Shown: positions 51,061-60,999 of the stretch, one piece after another | Position numbering within the stretch: the stretch's first letter is position 1 | Layout of the letters: the number at the start of each line of letters is the position of its first letter | NCBI GenBank assembly: GCA_009746045.1 | Contig: RPFO01000027.1 | Span: 5,453,924-5,517,923, forward strand | Direction: 5' to 3' | DNA: 64,000 bases | Source: Mesostigma viride | Lineage: Eukaryota > Streptophyta > Mesostigmatophyceae > Mesostigmatales > Mesostigmataceae | Notes under the pieces: model-generated | What the model saw: only the letters and a program-made list of their open reading frames with translations | Told to the model about the DNA's origin: nothing | The model's database searches: none | Program-made: the position numbers and the translations under genes

Positions 51061-54000
51061 CAGATGGTGCTGATATAATTTTCCGAAGCAATAACGCACT
51101 ATACGATGAGCAAACGCCTCTCGACGCAACGCAGCCTGGCGGCTGCGCTCAGCAATGAAAATACGCCTGCAGCCCCGGCTGCAGCTTCGCCAACCGGCCA
51201 GACAGAAGGCAGCGGCGCCACTAGCCAAGCTCTAGTGGTCGCCCATCCCCCTGCTGAGCCCGCATCGCCAGCAGCGTCGCCCGAACCCAAGCGCAGTCGC
51301 CCTGACGGGCTGCTGGACGAGTACGACTTTGACGCCAGCCAGCCCGGCTTTTTTGACTTGAGCTCACACCCGATCGCATCCTGGGCTACGTGTTTTTCGG
51401 GACGCATGCCTCTCTTATAGAACTATGCAAGCAGCTTTCCCACCAAGGTCGCCTTGTCAATGCCATCCTCCAGAGGCGCGATTTCGACAGGGCCGTCCTC
51501 AACGCCCGCCGCCCCCACCTTCAGCAATTCGCCCTCTTTTCCCTCCTTGGACGCTCCATCGAGGAGCTTTGGCCCCCAAAGCCCCTCACCACCACCTTAA
51601 CCGAAGCCTCCATCCGCTCACTCCTCAAGGAGGCCCTCGAGCAGCACGTGGCCCCCATCGCTGCAGATGTGGCGGCCATGGGCAGCACGTTGGCTGCCGA
51701 GCTCCCCCTCCTCTCCACCATTTCCACCGCCACCTCCACCCTCCTCGCCTCCTCCACCGCCGCCATCCCCTCCTCCGACTCCATCACCGCCCAGCTCCTC
51801 GACATCGACCAGCGCCTCAAGGATAATGCAATCGCTATCGAGGTCTTGCAGAACACAGCAGGCCTCACCGCCCAGGCAGTGAAGGACATTGCCGCCAAGC
51901 CAGCCTCGGCTGGCCTGGCCGGCGATGCTCCTCCCATCACGACCTGGGCGGACATGCTTAAGCAGCACACCACCTCCACCACCTCCGCCGTCGCAGCACA
52001 GCTCCAGCGGCAGACGCTTGACCTCCGCGAGGAGGCCGAGCTCGCCAAGCGCAGCCTTAACGTCATTGTCAAGAATCTCAAGATGGAGGAAGGTGAGAAT
52101 TCCGAGAAGCTTGCGCGTGCTTTTGAGAGAGAAATCCTTGATCGCATGGGCCTTACTGGTGAGATCGAGCTGGCCGCCCACCGCCTTCCCCGCGCGCGGG
52201 GTAAGGCAGGGCCGCCCCCGCTCCTTCTCACCTTTAACTCGTCGTCTGTCCCTGGTCCTCTACGGAGGACTGAGTTGAACTCAGTCCTCTCTAGAGGACC
52301 GAGTTTTTGGGTTTCGTAGAAAATTCGCCCCGGTCAGAATGTTTGACAAAAAAATTCTCTCAAAATTTATTCAAATACTACGTGAAAAGATCTTTCTTGG
52401 ACATATTTTTGGGATTTTTTTGGATTTGGTATGCGCGGCTAACTGTACGGTCAAAGTACAGGTGGTAAGGGTACTTTTCCACGTGAAACGCGAGTTCCGG
52501 AAATGCACGACCTAGCCATGGCGGCTCGCGCCCATGCATGCAGTTTACGTTTGCGGACGAGTTAGCCGTCCAAACTCAGTAGATAGATTTAACATGCCCT
52601 AAAGATGATATAAATCAATTTTTAGCTCGCGGGGATGCGATTTACCCGGTGTCGGCACTGTTCTTGCTGGAAAAAACTGCGATAAGGCAGGTCGACGGAA
52701 TTGATTACTGCGCTTGCTTTCCGGCGCAATTTCAATGGCTGATAGGTTTCTTTCTACATGTTAACATGAGTTGCATTAGAATATATTGAGTGACAGTATA
52801 GATTTGATGATCTCGACCATTCTGTCACGTCATGGTCTATGTGCCGCAAAGTGCCACTTTTGCGGGCACCGCCTGGGCCAAGGTAACGCCAGCCGTGCCA
52901 GGTAAAGCCGGATAATCGTTGCCTCTTCGTTCCTTGATGTTCGTACATGAGTTTAAGCTTGCGAGGCGTTGTCAGGTTCAAGTCTTGATGCTCTTTCTTG
53001 ACCGTTGCCTGCCCCTCTCTAAAACCCCCTTTTCAGATGATGTTAGCAGGCATTTGCCTTAACCCAGTGTAGTTGTGCAGGGTTTTAGGAGCTGTGCAGG
53101 TTTAAACACCTTCATAGATGTTAGTTATTCTTTTGCTACGTTCATACTGCATGATTGTGTGGCCACGGGCTGCGTCAAGGGTGCATTCAAGCTTTTACGG
53201 GTGAGTGAAAAGTCTTGGTGACAAACCACTGCCATCATGTGCCAGCAACTATGTTGGCCACATCATGGCAAGGCAAAACAGTTATAGCCATATCTATTGT
53301 TGTTTGAAACAATGGAAATATGCTTAACCTACCCATTATATTGGTGGTTGACACTTATAACATAACCCTTTGTTGGTAGGTATCCAAGCCCATTCCCTAC
53401 ATGCATGCATAGGCTCTCACTACATGATAAGGTATGATATACCTGAAGTATGATGATGCAAGTGTGTTGTCCTGTAATGCTTGAAGGGAAATGAGTTGAT
53501 TGGGATGGTTGGTGGCCACGGTGATGTAGTATGACCGCACTTACATGCTAGCAAAGTTAGCAAAAGCCCCATTCCTCTCCTGAGGACTGAGAGTTTTTTA
53601 ATTGTTTCAGGCAGTTGCAGAGGCCAAATGGAGCCCAGTTTTTTGCCACGCTTCGAGAACTATGTTGTTTACATGCCTATATTTTTTCTTCATGCACCAG
53701 GATTTGATTGAATTTTTCCCACTCGTTCTTATCCCGAAAAATGCAAATTCGCGAGGGGCGCCCAACGTCCGTGTAATTTTCAGGTGTTCGGGTCAAGTTT
53801 TCACATATGCAGTATTTTTGCCAACAAAATGATGTCTAGTACACCCCAGATCCACATCAAAACATTTGGGATGGACCCCCCACCTAGTCGCTACACGCGG
53901 TTGAAAATTGTCAACTCAGTCCTCCTGTGAGGACTGAGTTGGGACAGACGACGAGTTAAGACCCCGGCGGACAAGATTTCTTTTCTCAGACGCCGCAAGC

Positions 54001-54192
54001 GGCTCGAGAAGACTCTCTTCACCGCCTTGATGACGACCTGACCCTGGCGCAGCAACAACGGCGACGGGAGCTATGGCCGACCTACCTCCAGCTCCGGCAG
54101 ACCAAGGCGGGGCAGCCGGTGTACTGGAAGGGGGCGGCCATCTACGTCGGCCACAAGCCCTGGCAGGCGACCCCCGCAGCCCCAGCGACTCC
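51061..54192 (+). mobile_element. ORF1-only LINE-like element, split by a TIR transposon
   Basis: ATG 51106 starts MSKRLSTQRSLAAALSNENT. A one-base slip near 51355 moves to the frame GYVFFGTHASLIELCKQLSH, which stays open to 52237. The protein has a leucine-rich helical part (LDIDQRLKDNAIAIEVLQNT), then AELAKRSLNVIVKNLKMEEG and RARGKAGPPPLLLTF. A 1.7-kb DNA transposon interrupts the next codons. Coding resumes at 53960 (KTPADKISFLRRRKRLEKTL) and breaks off at 54192, before the stop. This is the best N-terminal copy of the ORF1 protein in the window. Confidence 0.88.
52238..53955. mobile_element. 1.72-kb TIR transposon, TTAA or TA target, non-coding
   Basis: Perfect inverted termini CTCGTCGTCTGTCCC / GGGACAGACGACGAG, with TTAA at 52234-52237 and 53956-53959. 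The uninterrupted sequence at 22.12 kb (CCTTTAAGACCCC) has one TTAA. Because of the symmetry, a TA target with one more TIR base is equally consistent (piggyBac-like versus Tc1/mariner-like). Subterminal palindromes of GAGGACTGAGTT/AACTCAGTCCTC occur at both ends. The interior has no long open frame, so the copy is non-autonomous. Confidence 0.9.
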
Positions 54193-54520
54193 ACTATACT
54201 TTTCGTCCGAGGGTGGTAAAAAGCATCCGAGGCGTAAATTACGAGGTGGTAATTTACCGTCAAGATTACTCTTACAGTTTAGATACTACGTCGTAGTCTG
54301 TGTCGTAAGTTACGAACTAGATCCGAGGTGAGATCCGACGTAGTAATTTACGAGGTAGTAATTTACGACGTAGTAATTTACGAGGTAGTAATTTACGAGG
54401 TAGTAATTTACGAGGTAGTAATTTACGAGGTAGTAATTTACGACGTAGTAATTTACGAGGTAGTAATTTACGAGGTAGTAATTTACGAGGTAGTAATTTA
54501 CGAGGTAGTAATTTAATTAA
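54193..54520. repeat. 15-bp minisatellite GAGGTAGTAATTTAC, left part
   Basis: About twelve units of (GAG or GAC)GTAGTAATTTAC from 54332 to 54509, preceded by diverged units from 54215. It continues on the far side of the LINE at 56935. Open frames reading VVIYEVVIY are artefacts. Confidence 0.95.
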
Positions 54521-56935
54521 TTAATTAATTAATTAATAGACACGTGACTGCGTCACGTGAGCATAAGTCCTCAGTGGGAGGGGAACATGGGATGGAATGG
54601 ATGGTATAAGCTATCTAGGTCCTAGTTACAGGGGTGTGGGCACCGCGGCCCGAATCGCTATGAATGCCATACTTGGTCACACGCGGAGCCCCCACAGGCT
54701 TGGGGGTGGTCTCCTTCATCACTACTTGCCATCTATCCTTGCGCACCATCTGCCTCCATATTACAGACAAACCAGGAGGCTGCCCGGGGGTGAGCCCGTC
54801 ACGTCTAGTGTAGCACATGTCCATGCCGAGTCTATCACGAAAAGTCCACGGGTGGCGGCCCTGCCGCGCGCGGCCGGGGCACGCCAGGTGAGGACATATC
54901 GCCCAGGCTGGGCGGGCTTGGTGCCAGCTAGTCTATCTGATGTATCTACCTGATCTGTGCGGGCCAGGTGCCCGGCTAGGCCCAGGCGCCTGTGCCTAAT
55001 AATGTGGGAAACATAGGGCAAATCAGCGTACAAATCCTCATTACTAATGTGCAAACCAAAGGGGATGTTAAGGGCCTTGCGCAGCATCTTGGTGACGGCG
55101 CCGTCGAGTCGTTGCTCCAGCTCCTGCATCAGTGTCCACGTCTCGGCGCCGTAGGTCAGGATCGTCAGAATGACGACCTTGAAGAGGTCACGCTTGACGA
55201 TCCGGGGTAGGGCGGGGTTGCTCCACCAGCGGCGGTGGTCATGGAGGTGCGCCCACGCCATGCCGATCCGTTTCGTCATGTCGTCCTCGCAGTCAGGAAG
55301 CCAACTGCCGAGCAGCTTGAAGCGGCCTGAAGTAGGGTAGTTGACCTCGGCATCGTCTAAGAGGCGGAGTGTGGGTGGGGGCCCTGCCATGCCGAGGGCC
55401 AGGGCCTCCGTTTTGGGGCTGATTTCTAGACCAACCGCCCGAGCCTCGAGCGCCAGGCAGTCCAGCCAAAGTTGGGCAGACTCCGGCTTCTCGATGAGCG
55501 TGATGTCGTCGGCATAAATGAGGTCAGCTAGTAAATTCTGCTTGTTAGTCGGCCCCCCTTCCCCAAGCTCGTTCGTGATCGCTAGGCCAGGGGCACGGCC
55601 TGCAATGCTAGCAAAGCGAGCACGTGCCTGGCGCATAACATAATCCACTACAATAATAAACAGGTACGGCGACAGGACGCAACCCTGCCAGACGCCGGTC
55701 TGCAGTGGGCAGGGCGGGGTAATGCCGTGTTGAGTGCGCACCGAAGTGGTCGACCCCTCATACAGCGTGCGGATGACGGTAATCAGGGGAGTGGGGACGC
55801 GAGCGCGAGCAAGTACAGCCCATAGAGCGTCCCAGAGGACAGAATCAAAAGCCTTGATGAAGTCGACGAAGATCAGGATGGCGGGAAACTCACCAGGTTG
55901 CAGGAGAGCGATTTCCTCGAAGAGGCGACGCGCGACGAAGATGGCCATGACGGTGTTGCGCCCAGGACGGAAGCCCATTTGACTTTCCCCAAGGTGACAG
56001 TCGAGAGCAGAACGAAGGCGGTTGAGGATCATGCGCATGAACAACTTAAGTGCGGCGCTCTGGATGCAGACTCCTCTGTAGTTGGCGGGGTCGTCAGGGG
56101 AACCTTTGTTTTTGTACAGCATAATACGGTAGCTGTGCTGCCACTCAGGAATCGGCGGCGCGTCGGCAAGCAGGATCCGGTTGCAGACGTCAAGCAGGAA
56201 CCCCGTGAGCGCCGTCAGCTTAATCACCGGGGCTGGGAGCTGGTCAGGTCCAACGGCAGCATAGAAGCGGAGTTGCTTGGCGGCGGTGCTCAGCTCGAGC
56301 TCGGTGAACGGCGGGAGCTCGTTGGGGTGGGCCAGGGGTTCCGTCAGGGCTGGGTACGTGTAGTCCTGCTCAGCGGCGGGCGGCGTGGGCGGCGCAGGGA
56401 CGTCCGCCGGTGCTACTGCCAGGCGTGCGGCCGCCAGAGGGCCAAGCGGCGGAGGCGGCGGGGGGGCGCCGAGCAGCCGGGACTGGGAGGAATACCACTG
56501 GTTGAGCTGCTGCTGCGGTGAGCCAGAGAGCGTCCGCGGCGCCGGCTGCGCGCCGCCGGCGGGCCGTTGGGCGTGACGCAGGCGGGTCCAGGCGTACTTG
56601 CCGTGCTGGTCCTTGAGGTGGGCGAAGTACTCGCGGACATGAAGGTCCTCCTGCTCCTTGGTCGCCTGCCGGATGGCCGAGTGGTAATCGGCTTTGAGGC
56701 GGGCGTAGCGGGCGGGGTCGCGGTTGTCGCGCAGGGCTTGCCGGGCCTGGATGACGGCGGGGAGCCGGTGCAGGCTGGTGAAGCGGGGCGGGCGGCGGGG
56801 GGGCAGTAGGGCCCCGGCCGCGGGCAGCTTGTCAGCGAGGTGCCGAAGGGCCGATGCCGGGCCGGCAGCGAACAGCTGGGCGTGGCTGGCCGGGATGTCC
56901 AGCGCGTCGACGAACGCCTCTGCGGCAGAGGTAGT
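54510..56935 (-). mobile_element. LINE with long open ORF2, inserted in the 15-bp minisatellite
   Basis: The 3' end is (TTAA)n with the perfect palindrome CACGTGAC-GCA-GTCACGTG at 54541-54559. Between about 54752 and 54850 a different LINE 3' end is fused in. The 5' end at 56935 is truncated inside ORF2 and abuts GAGGTAGTAATTTACGAG. The minisatellite unit on both sides acts as target duplication, though its exact length cannot be read in a repeat. Confidence 0.9.
54761..56935 (-). CDS. LINE ORF2, partial: reverse transcriptase and C-terminal domain
   Basis: One frame is open for about 724 codons from the truncation point to a stop at 54761. Order: RFTSLHRLPAVIQARQALRD and ATKEQEDLHVREYFAHLKDQ (the linker before RT), a proline-rich stretch, ELPPFTELELSTAAKQLRFY, then the RT. 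RT motifs: GSPDDPANYRGVCIQSAALK, GFRPGRNTVMAIFVARRLFE, FVDFIKAFDSVLWDALW, GVWQGCVLSPYLFIIVVDYV, catalytic LIYADDITLIE, and EISPKTEALALGM. Then come LTYGAETWTLMQELEQRLDG and HRRLGLAGHLARTDQ. The last 40 or so residues are encoded by the fused foreign 3' end, so the native C-terminus is lost. The N-terminal endonuclease is missing. No ATG precedes the linker. Confidence 0.85.
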   Translation of the reverse strand, partial: TTSAAEAFVDALDIPASHAQLFAAGPASALRHLADKLPAAGALLPPRRPPRFTSLHRLPAVIQARQALRDNRDPARYARLKADYHSAIRQATKEQEDLHVREYFAHLKDQHGKYAWTRLRHAQRPAGGAQPAPRTLSGSPQQQLNQWYSSQSRLLGAPPPPPPLGPLAAARLAVAPADVPAPPTPPAAEQDYTYPALTEPLAHPNELPPFTELELSTAAKQLRFYAAVGPDQLPAPVIKLTALTGFLLDVCNRILLADAPPIPEWQHSYRIMLYKNKGSPDDPANYRGVCIQSAALKLFMRMILNRLRSALDCHLGESQMGFRPGRNTVMAIFVARRLFEEIALLQPGEFPAILIFVDFIKAFDSVLWDALWAVLARARVPTPLITVIRTLYEGSTTSVRTQHGITPPCPLQTGVWQGCVLSPYLFIIVVDYVMRQARARFASIAGRAPGLAITNELGEGGPTNKQNLLADLIYADDITLIEKPESAQLWLDCLALEARAVGLEISPKTEALALGMAGPPPTLRLLDDAEVNYPTSGRFKLLGSWLPDCEDDMTKRIGMAWAHLHDHRRWWSNPALPRIVKRDLFKVVILTILTYGAETWTLMQELEQRLDGAVTKMLRKALNIPFGLHISNEDLYADLPYVSHIIRHRRLGLAGHLARTDQVDTSDRLAGTKPAQPGRYVLTWRAPAARGRAATRGLFVIDSAWTCATLDVTGSPPGSLLVCL

Positions 56936-57090
56936 AATTTACGAGGTAGTAATTTACGACATAGTAATTTACGCTGTAGTAATTTACGACGTAGTACTCT
57001 ACGAGGTAGTAGTTTACGAGGTAGTAATTTACGAGTTGGTAATTTACGATCCCGGTACTCGGTCCCGTAGGTTACGACGTCGTATGCTTC
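56936..57090. repeat. 15-bp minisatellite, right part, diverged
   Basis: Eight or so units of GTAGTAATTTACGA(G/C) with more substitutions than on the left, ending at about 57050 in GATCCCGGTACTCGGTCCCG. Confidence 0.85.
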
Positions 57091-57364
57091 TCGCGTACAC
57101 TACCGGTACTACAATCATGTCGCTATGTCGTTCTGAATTGCAGTACGCATGTCACTTTGATTTCACTTATCATTTCGGTCAACCTAACCCCTAACACCCA
57201 TTTACCCGGGGGAAAAAAATGAATGGCATTTGCAGCAAGGCTCATGCAAGACGAGTTCCTATTTCATAAAAAAATTCATTATTAAATGCAGGATTACATG
57301 TCATGCACAAAAATCCAACGCCTTCACAGAAAATAGCATATCAAGTCTTCTGACGACAATATCA

Positions 57365-57599
57365 AGTCAATATCAAATTCGTGGCTTCTCTTCGTGGCTT
57401 GAAATACTGTTTCCATGCGGTGCTTAGGACAGCTCCGGGGATGTCGGCACCGCACAGAAGCTCCATCCGGGAGCAAGTGCGCCGGGGGAAGATGTTGTAC
57501 ATCCAGAGCTCGATATGTGCGGGAAGCCGTCGTGTTGGAAACCGAGGTGTCTGCACATAATTCCGCGCGCAGGCAGCTTGTGCCTTTACGGGGGAAGAC
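57365..57599 (-). CDS. Possible terminal exon of an unrecognised minus-strand gene
   Basis: A good acceptor (TTTTTGTGTCGCAG) ends at 57600. In one frame the exon then reads SSPVKAQAACARNYVQTPRF, IELWMYNIFPRRTCSRMELL, CGADIPGAVLSTAWKQYFKP and ends RREATNLILT at TGA. The composition is protein-like (Trp, Cys and aromatic residues spread out), whereas the alternative frame is not. No family recognised. Upstream exons were not established; one candidate is a short segment near 59180-59270 (VEKDWGENSRPLVAAFKQEV) with a GTGAGC donor. Confidence 0.35.
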
Positions 57600-57759
57600 C
57601 TGCGACACAAAAACCGTGTCCGGACAATGCAATACGGAGAAATGGCAACGGCAGATGGAGTCGGCTAAGGCCGCTTGTAAGGAAAGTGATTTTTAATGCA
57701 CGAATAAATGTATAATGCATGCTACATCGCCATCGCTTGGGCGGTGAAAAGACAAGGAC

Positions 57760-57999
57760 CAACCACATGCCCCCACCTACCCTTCGTGCATCCCGCCCTT
57801 GACGAGGCACAACCATGTGCCCCCACCTACCCTTTGTGCGTCCCTCCCTTGACAAGAAACAAGCACGTGCACCTATCTAACCTTTGTGCATCCCTTCCTT
57901 GGCAAGGAACAAGCACACCCACCCACCTACTCCACATGCATCCCTCCCTTGACAAGGAACAAGCACGATCACCCAGCTACCCACTAGCACGGCAGCAAG
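57760..57999. repeat. 50-bp minisatellite, five copies
   Basis: CAACCA or CAAGCAC words begin at 57760, 57810, 57860, 57910 and 57960, exact 50-bp spacing. Units share CACCTACC(CT)TTGTGCATCCCTCCCTTGAC in degenerate form. Confidence 0.9.
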
Positions 58000-58224
58000 G
58001 CAGACCTTACAATGGCAAGTGATGTTTATCGGTAGAAACTGTTAGACAACTAGCAAACGAGCCAGCCGGTGAAGAGCAAGGCACGCATGCAAGGAATTTG
58101 TCGTTGCCTATGTCTACGCTTGTGTTTGTCACTGCAGTTGAAATCTGCATTTGCATCAGCAGGCCCGATCGAACCCCATGTCGCCACCCGCATTTCCACT
58201 TATACTTCACGGCCCCTTATTCTT

Positions 58225-58625
58225 CTCTTGTGCCTGCCTTTGCCCTAACTGTTACCCTAGCATCTGCCCTTGCCCCTATCCTTTGATCCCCAGTGTTTGC
58301 CGTTGCCCTCATCCTTTCCCTAGTGCCTGCCCTTGTCTTCATCTTTTCCCTTGTGCCTGCCCTTGCCCTTGTCCGTTCCCTCGTGCTTGACTTGTCCTAA
58401 TCTCTTTCCCTTGCGCCTGCCCTTGCCCTTATCCGCTTCCCTTGTGCCTGCCCCTGCCCTTGCCCTTGTCATTTCCCTTGAGCCTGCCCTTTTGGCAAGC
58501 ACAAGTGCCTTTGTCCTTTCCTTGGCCTTGTGCTTGCTCTTCCAGTTTCCCTTTCCTTTGCTCGTGCGGTTGCCTTTGCTCTTACCCGGGTGCTTGCCCT
58601 TGCCGTTTGCAAGCTGCATTATTGT
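58225..58625. repeat. Short degenerate tandem repeat of TGCCCTTGCCCTTGTC
   Basis: Irregular units of about 12-30 bp (CTTGTGCCTGCCCTTGCCCT) across 400 bp. Frames rich in Lys/Gly (minus) or Leu/Pro (plus) are artefacts. Confidence 0.8.
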
Positions 58626-59340
58626 CTTAGCAAGCTAGCAAGTGCAAACTGGCACTGAGCCAGAAATGCAAGCAAAGCAGCCAGTGTAAATAAGGATGGA
58701 CGGGAACAGTAGAAAGCTAGGGGTGGCAACGGTGCTAGAGCTCATGGCAACAAGGTGGTCCCATTCTTGCTGCATTGGGTGCGTTGCGTGGGTGGGATAT
58801 TGCGAGAGGGGGACATTCTTGCCTTGGTTGTGTTTTCACATGCACCCGGTGCTTGAATTTATGCGTGCAAGGGTGGCTGGTATCCCAACCAACAGCCTAA
58901 GAGGAAAAAGAGTGCTTAGAAAGCAAGAATGACTTAATGTTGGTAATAGCAGTGGCGGCGGCAGCAAAAACTGTTGTTATAGATGCAAGCTACAACACTG
59001 CGGATGGTTTCTCACACTAATGTGGATAATGATAATGCATGCCACTTAACGGGACCATATAAACCACAACAAGAATAAATCGTGAGAGCAAAAGAAAGGG
59101 GAGTACAAAATGGCCGGCTTACCTAGCTACAGCAAAAAAATTACATGAAAAACAAGATAACTCACCTTTGTCGCAGCAGTGACCATATCAGACAGCTCAC
59201 AAAAACTTGTTGATCCTTGAAACTTCCTGCTTGAAGGCAGCCACCAACGGTCTGGAGTTTTCACCCCAGTCCTTCTCAACAGCCAAGGAAAAGGGAAAGA
59301 GAGAGGAGGGGTGCGGGAGGGACAAGAGAGCGGGGGTGGG
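58626..59340. other. Gene-poor stretch with one possible exon
   Basis: Near 59180-59275, on the minus strand, 27 codons reading VEKDWGENSRPLVAAFKQEV then SRINKF precede a GTGAGC donor. They are preceded by a very long (CT)n tract on that strand. The exon is only a suggestion. Nothing else seen. Confidence 0.3.
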
Positions 59341-59341
59341 A

Positions 59342-59455
<114 letters not shown>

Positions 59456-59459
59456 AGTG

Positions 59460-60272
59460 CGGGTGGGGGTGGGAGAGGTGGGATGGAAGATTCACTACGT
59501 TAGCAGGCGACTAAACTGCTACAATGACACAAAACCACGGAGCTAGGCCCTTCACTCCATCAGATCAGAGTGAAAACCCATGTTGAAACTGGGACAAATG
59601 CCATTAGAATGTTACTATGACCGTGGCTAGTAAACGTGAATTGACACCCAGGTTGTGACTTCAACGATTGGAGGCAACCTTGCCAAGTCTCCCAAATGCA
59701 GTCGGCTAGACAAGCTTCACAAAAAACGCAGCAAACATGTTAACGTTGCTAATATTCCAACGACGCGCATCCGCAGTCCGGCTGCCAATGAAGTCTTCTT
59801 GGTCGCCAGCTGTGCACAGAGGAGTAACCGCTAGAGACGCCAATTTGCGAACAACTCATTACAATTACAAAGCGCAGGAAGCAGATGGCTATGCATCAAC
59901 AATTACTTCCGCTCGCCCTCGTATTTAGCCAGGTCTATCTGCCCAAACTGGGTAAATGTTTTGCGATCGGTGAAATTGGCACTCTAGTGACTTACTTTCC
60001 CAGAAAGTGTCCATTCACACGACAACCGACTCACGCTCACACGTCGTGAGGAGTTGCCGATAGGATAAAGAAGCCGAACGATGAATTGCTGTACATAAAT
60101 GCCACGCTAACGGCGTCGTGAACTGACTTCTTGCAATCACGATTAAAGTGCCCGGCCCAACAACAAATTGGCGACACACGACCCCGCAACTGGAAAAGAA
60201 TTCTGGCCACATTGATATACATCGGTTTGATAAAGTAAAACCTCGCATTCGGTTCTGGCTAGCCTCAAACGC
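59460..60272. other. Gene-free stretch
   Basis: No supported gene or repeat. Confidence 0.35.
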
Positions 60273-60448
60273 ATGCGCCTTGAAACCTTTATCCTCCTGG
60301 CGGCCACAGTTTCTCGGTTCTCTTGTTCCGTTGGTCGTGCCGCTAGCGTGCCAGCCGCTCCAGTCCCTAAAATTCAAATTCGTGTTGTTCGAGAAAACGT
60401 TGTCGGGTCGGCGACGGCACGATGCCGGGCCGGGCTGCATGGGCCATG
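60273..60448 (+). CDS. Possible first exon with signal peptide
   Basis: ATG 60273 begins MRLETFILLAATVSRFSCSV with small residues (GRAASVPAAP) after it, as in a secretory signal or transit peptide. KIQIRVVRENVVGSATAR follows. At about 60448-60450 the sequence GGAGG|GTGGTGATAC could be a donor. What follows is a minisatellite whose unit begins GTGATACAC. No second exon was found before the window ends. Confidence 0.3.
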
Positions 60449-60449
60449 G

Positions 60450-60985
60450 AGGGTGGTGATACACAAATACCGTACAAGTGATACACAATTGCAGCCAGGA
60501 CAACAGCGGGTCGCTGCGTACCTGCCGTGGGAAGGAGGACAAGTGATACACAAATACCGTACAAGTGATACACAAATACCGTACAAGTGATACACAATTG
60601 CAGCCAGGACAACAGCGGGTCGCTGCGTACCTGCCGTGGGAAGGAGGACAAGTGATACACAAATACCGTACAAGTGATACACAAATACCGTACAAGTGAT
60701 ACACAATTGCAGCCAGGACAACAGCGGGTCGCTGCGTACCTGCCGTGGGAAGGAGGACAAGTGATACACAAATACCGTACAAGTGATACACAAATACCGT
60801 ACAAGTGATACACAATTGCAGCCAGGACAACAGCGGGTCGCTGCGTACCTGCCGTGGGAAGGAGGACAAGTGATACACAAATACCGTACAAGTGATACAC
60901 AAATACCGTACAAGTGATACACAATTGCAGCCAGGACAACAGCGGGTCGCTGCGTACCTGCCGTGGGAAGGAGGGGGGTGGTACA
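60450..60985. repeat. 109-bp minisatellite with nested 22-bp units, five copies
   Basis: CAGCCAGGACAACAGCGGGT begins at 60492, 60601, 60710, 60819 and 60928, exactly 109 bp apart. Within each unit GTGATACACAAATACCGTAC occurs twice in tandem. The long minus-strand frames through the array (to 323 codons) arise because it lacks stops in three phases. Confidence 0.97.
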
Positions 60986-60999
60986 CAAATATCCGACCT

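Noticed and set aside
54328-54516. VVIYEVVIYDVVIYE frame
   Set aside because: Translation of the 15-bp minisatellite; the unit is a multiple of three, so the frame stays open.
58320-58638. Lys/Gly-rich frame resembling a basic nuclear protein
   Set aside because: Low-complexity TGCCCTTGCC repeat with no conserved part on either side.
59184-59275. VEKDWGENSRPLVAAFKQEV segment as an SPX-domain exon
   Set aside because: Similarity to SPX is only suggestive over a short helix. The acceptor is not canonical and no partner exons were found.
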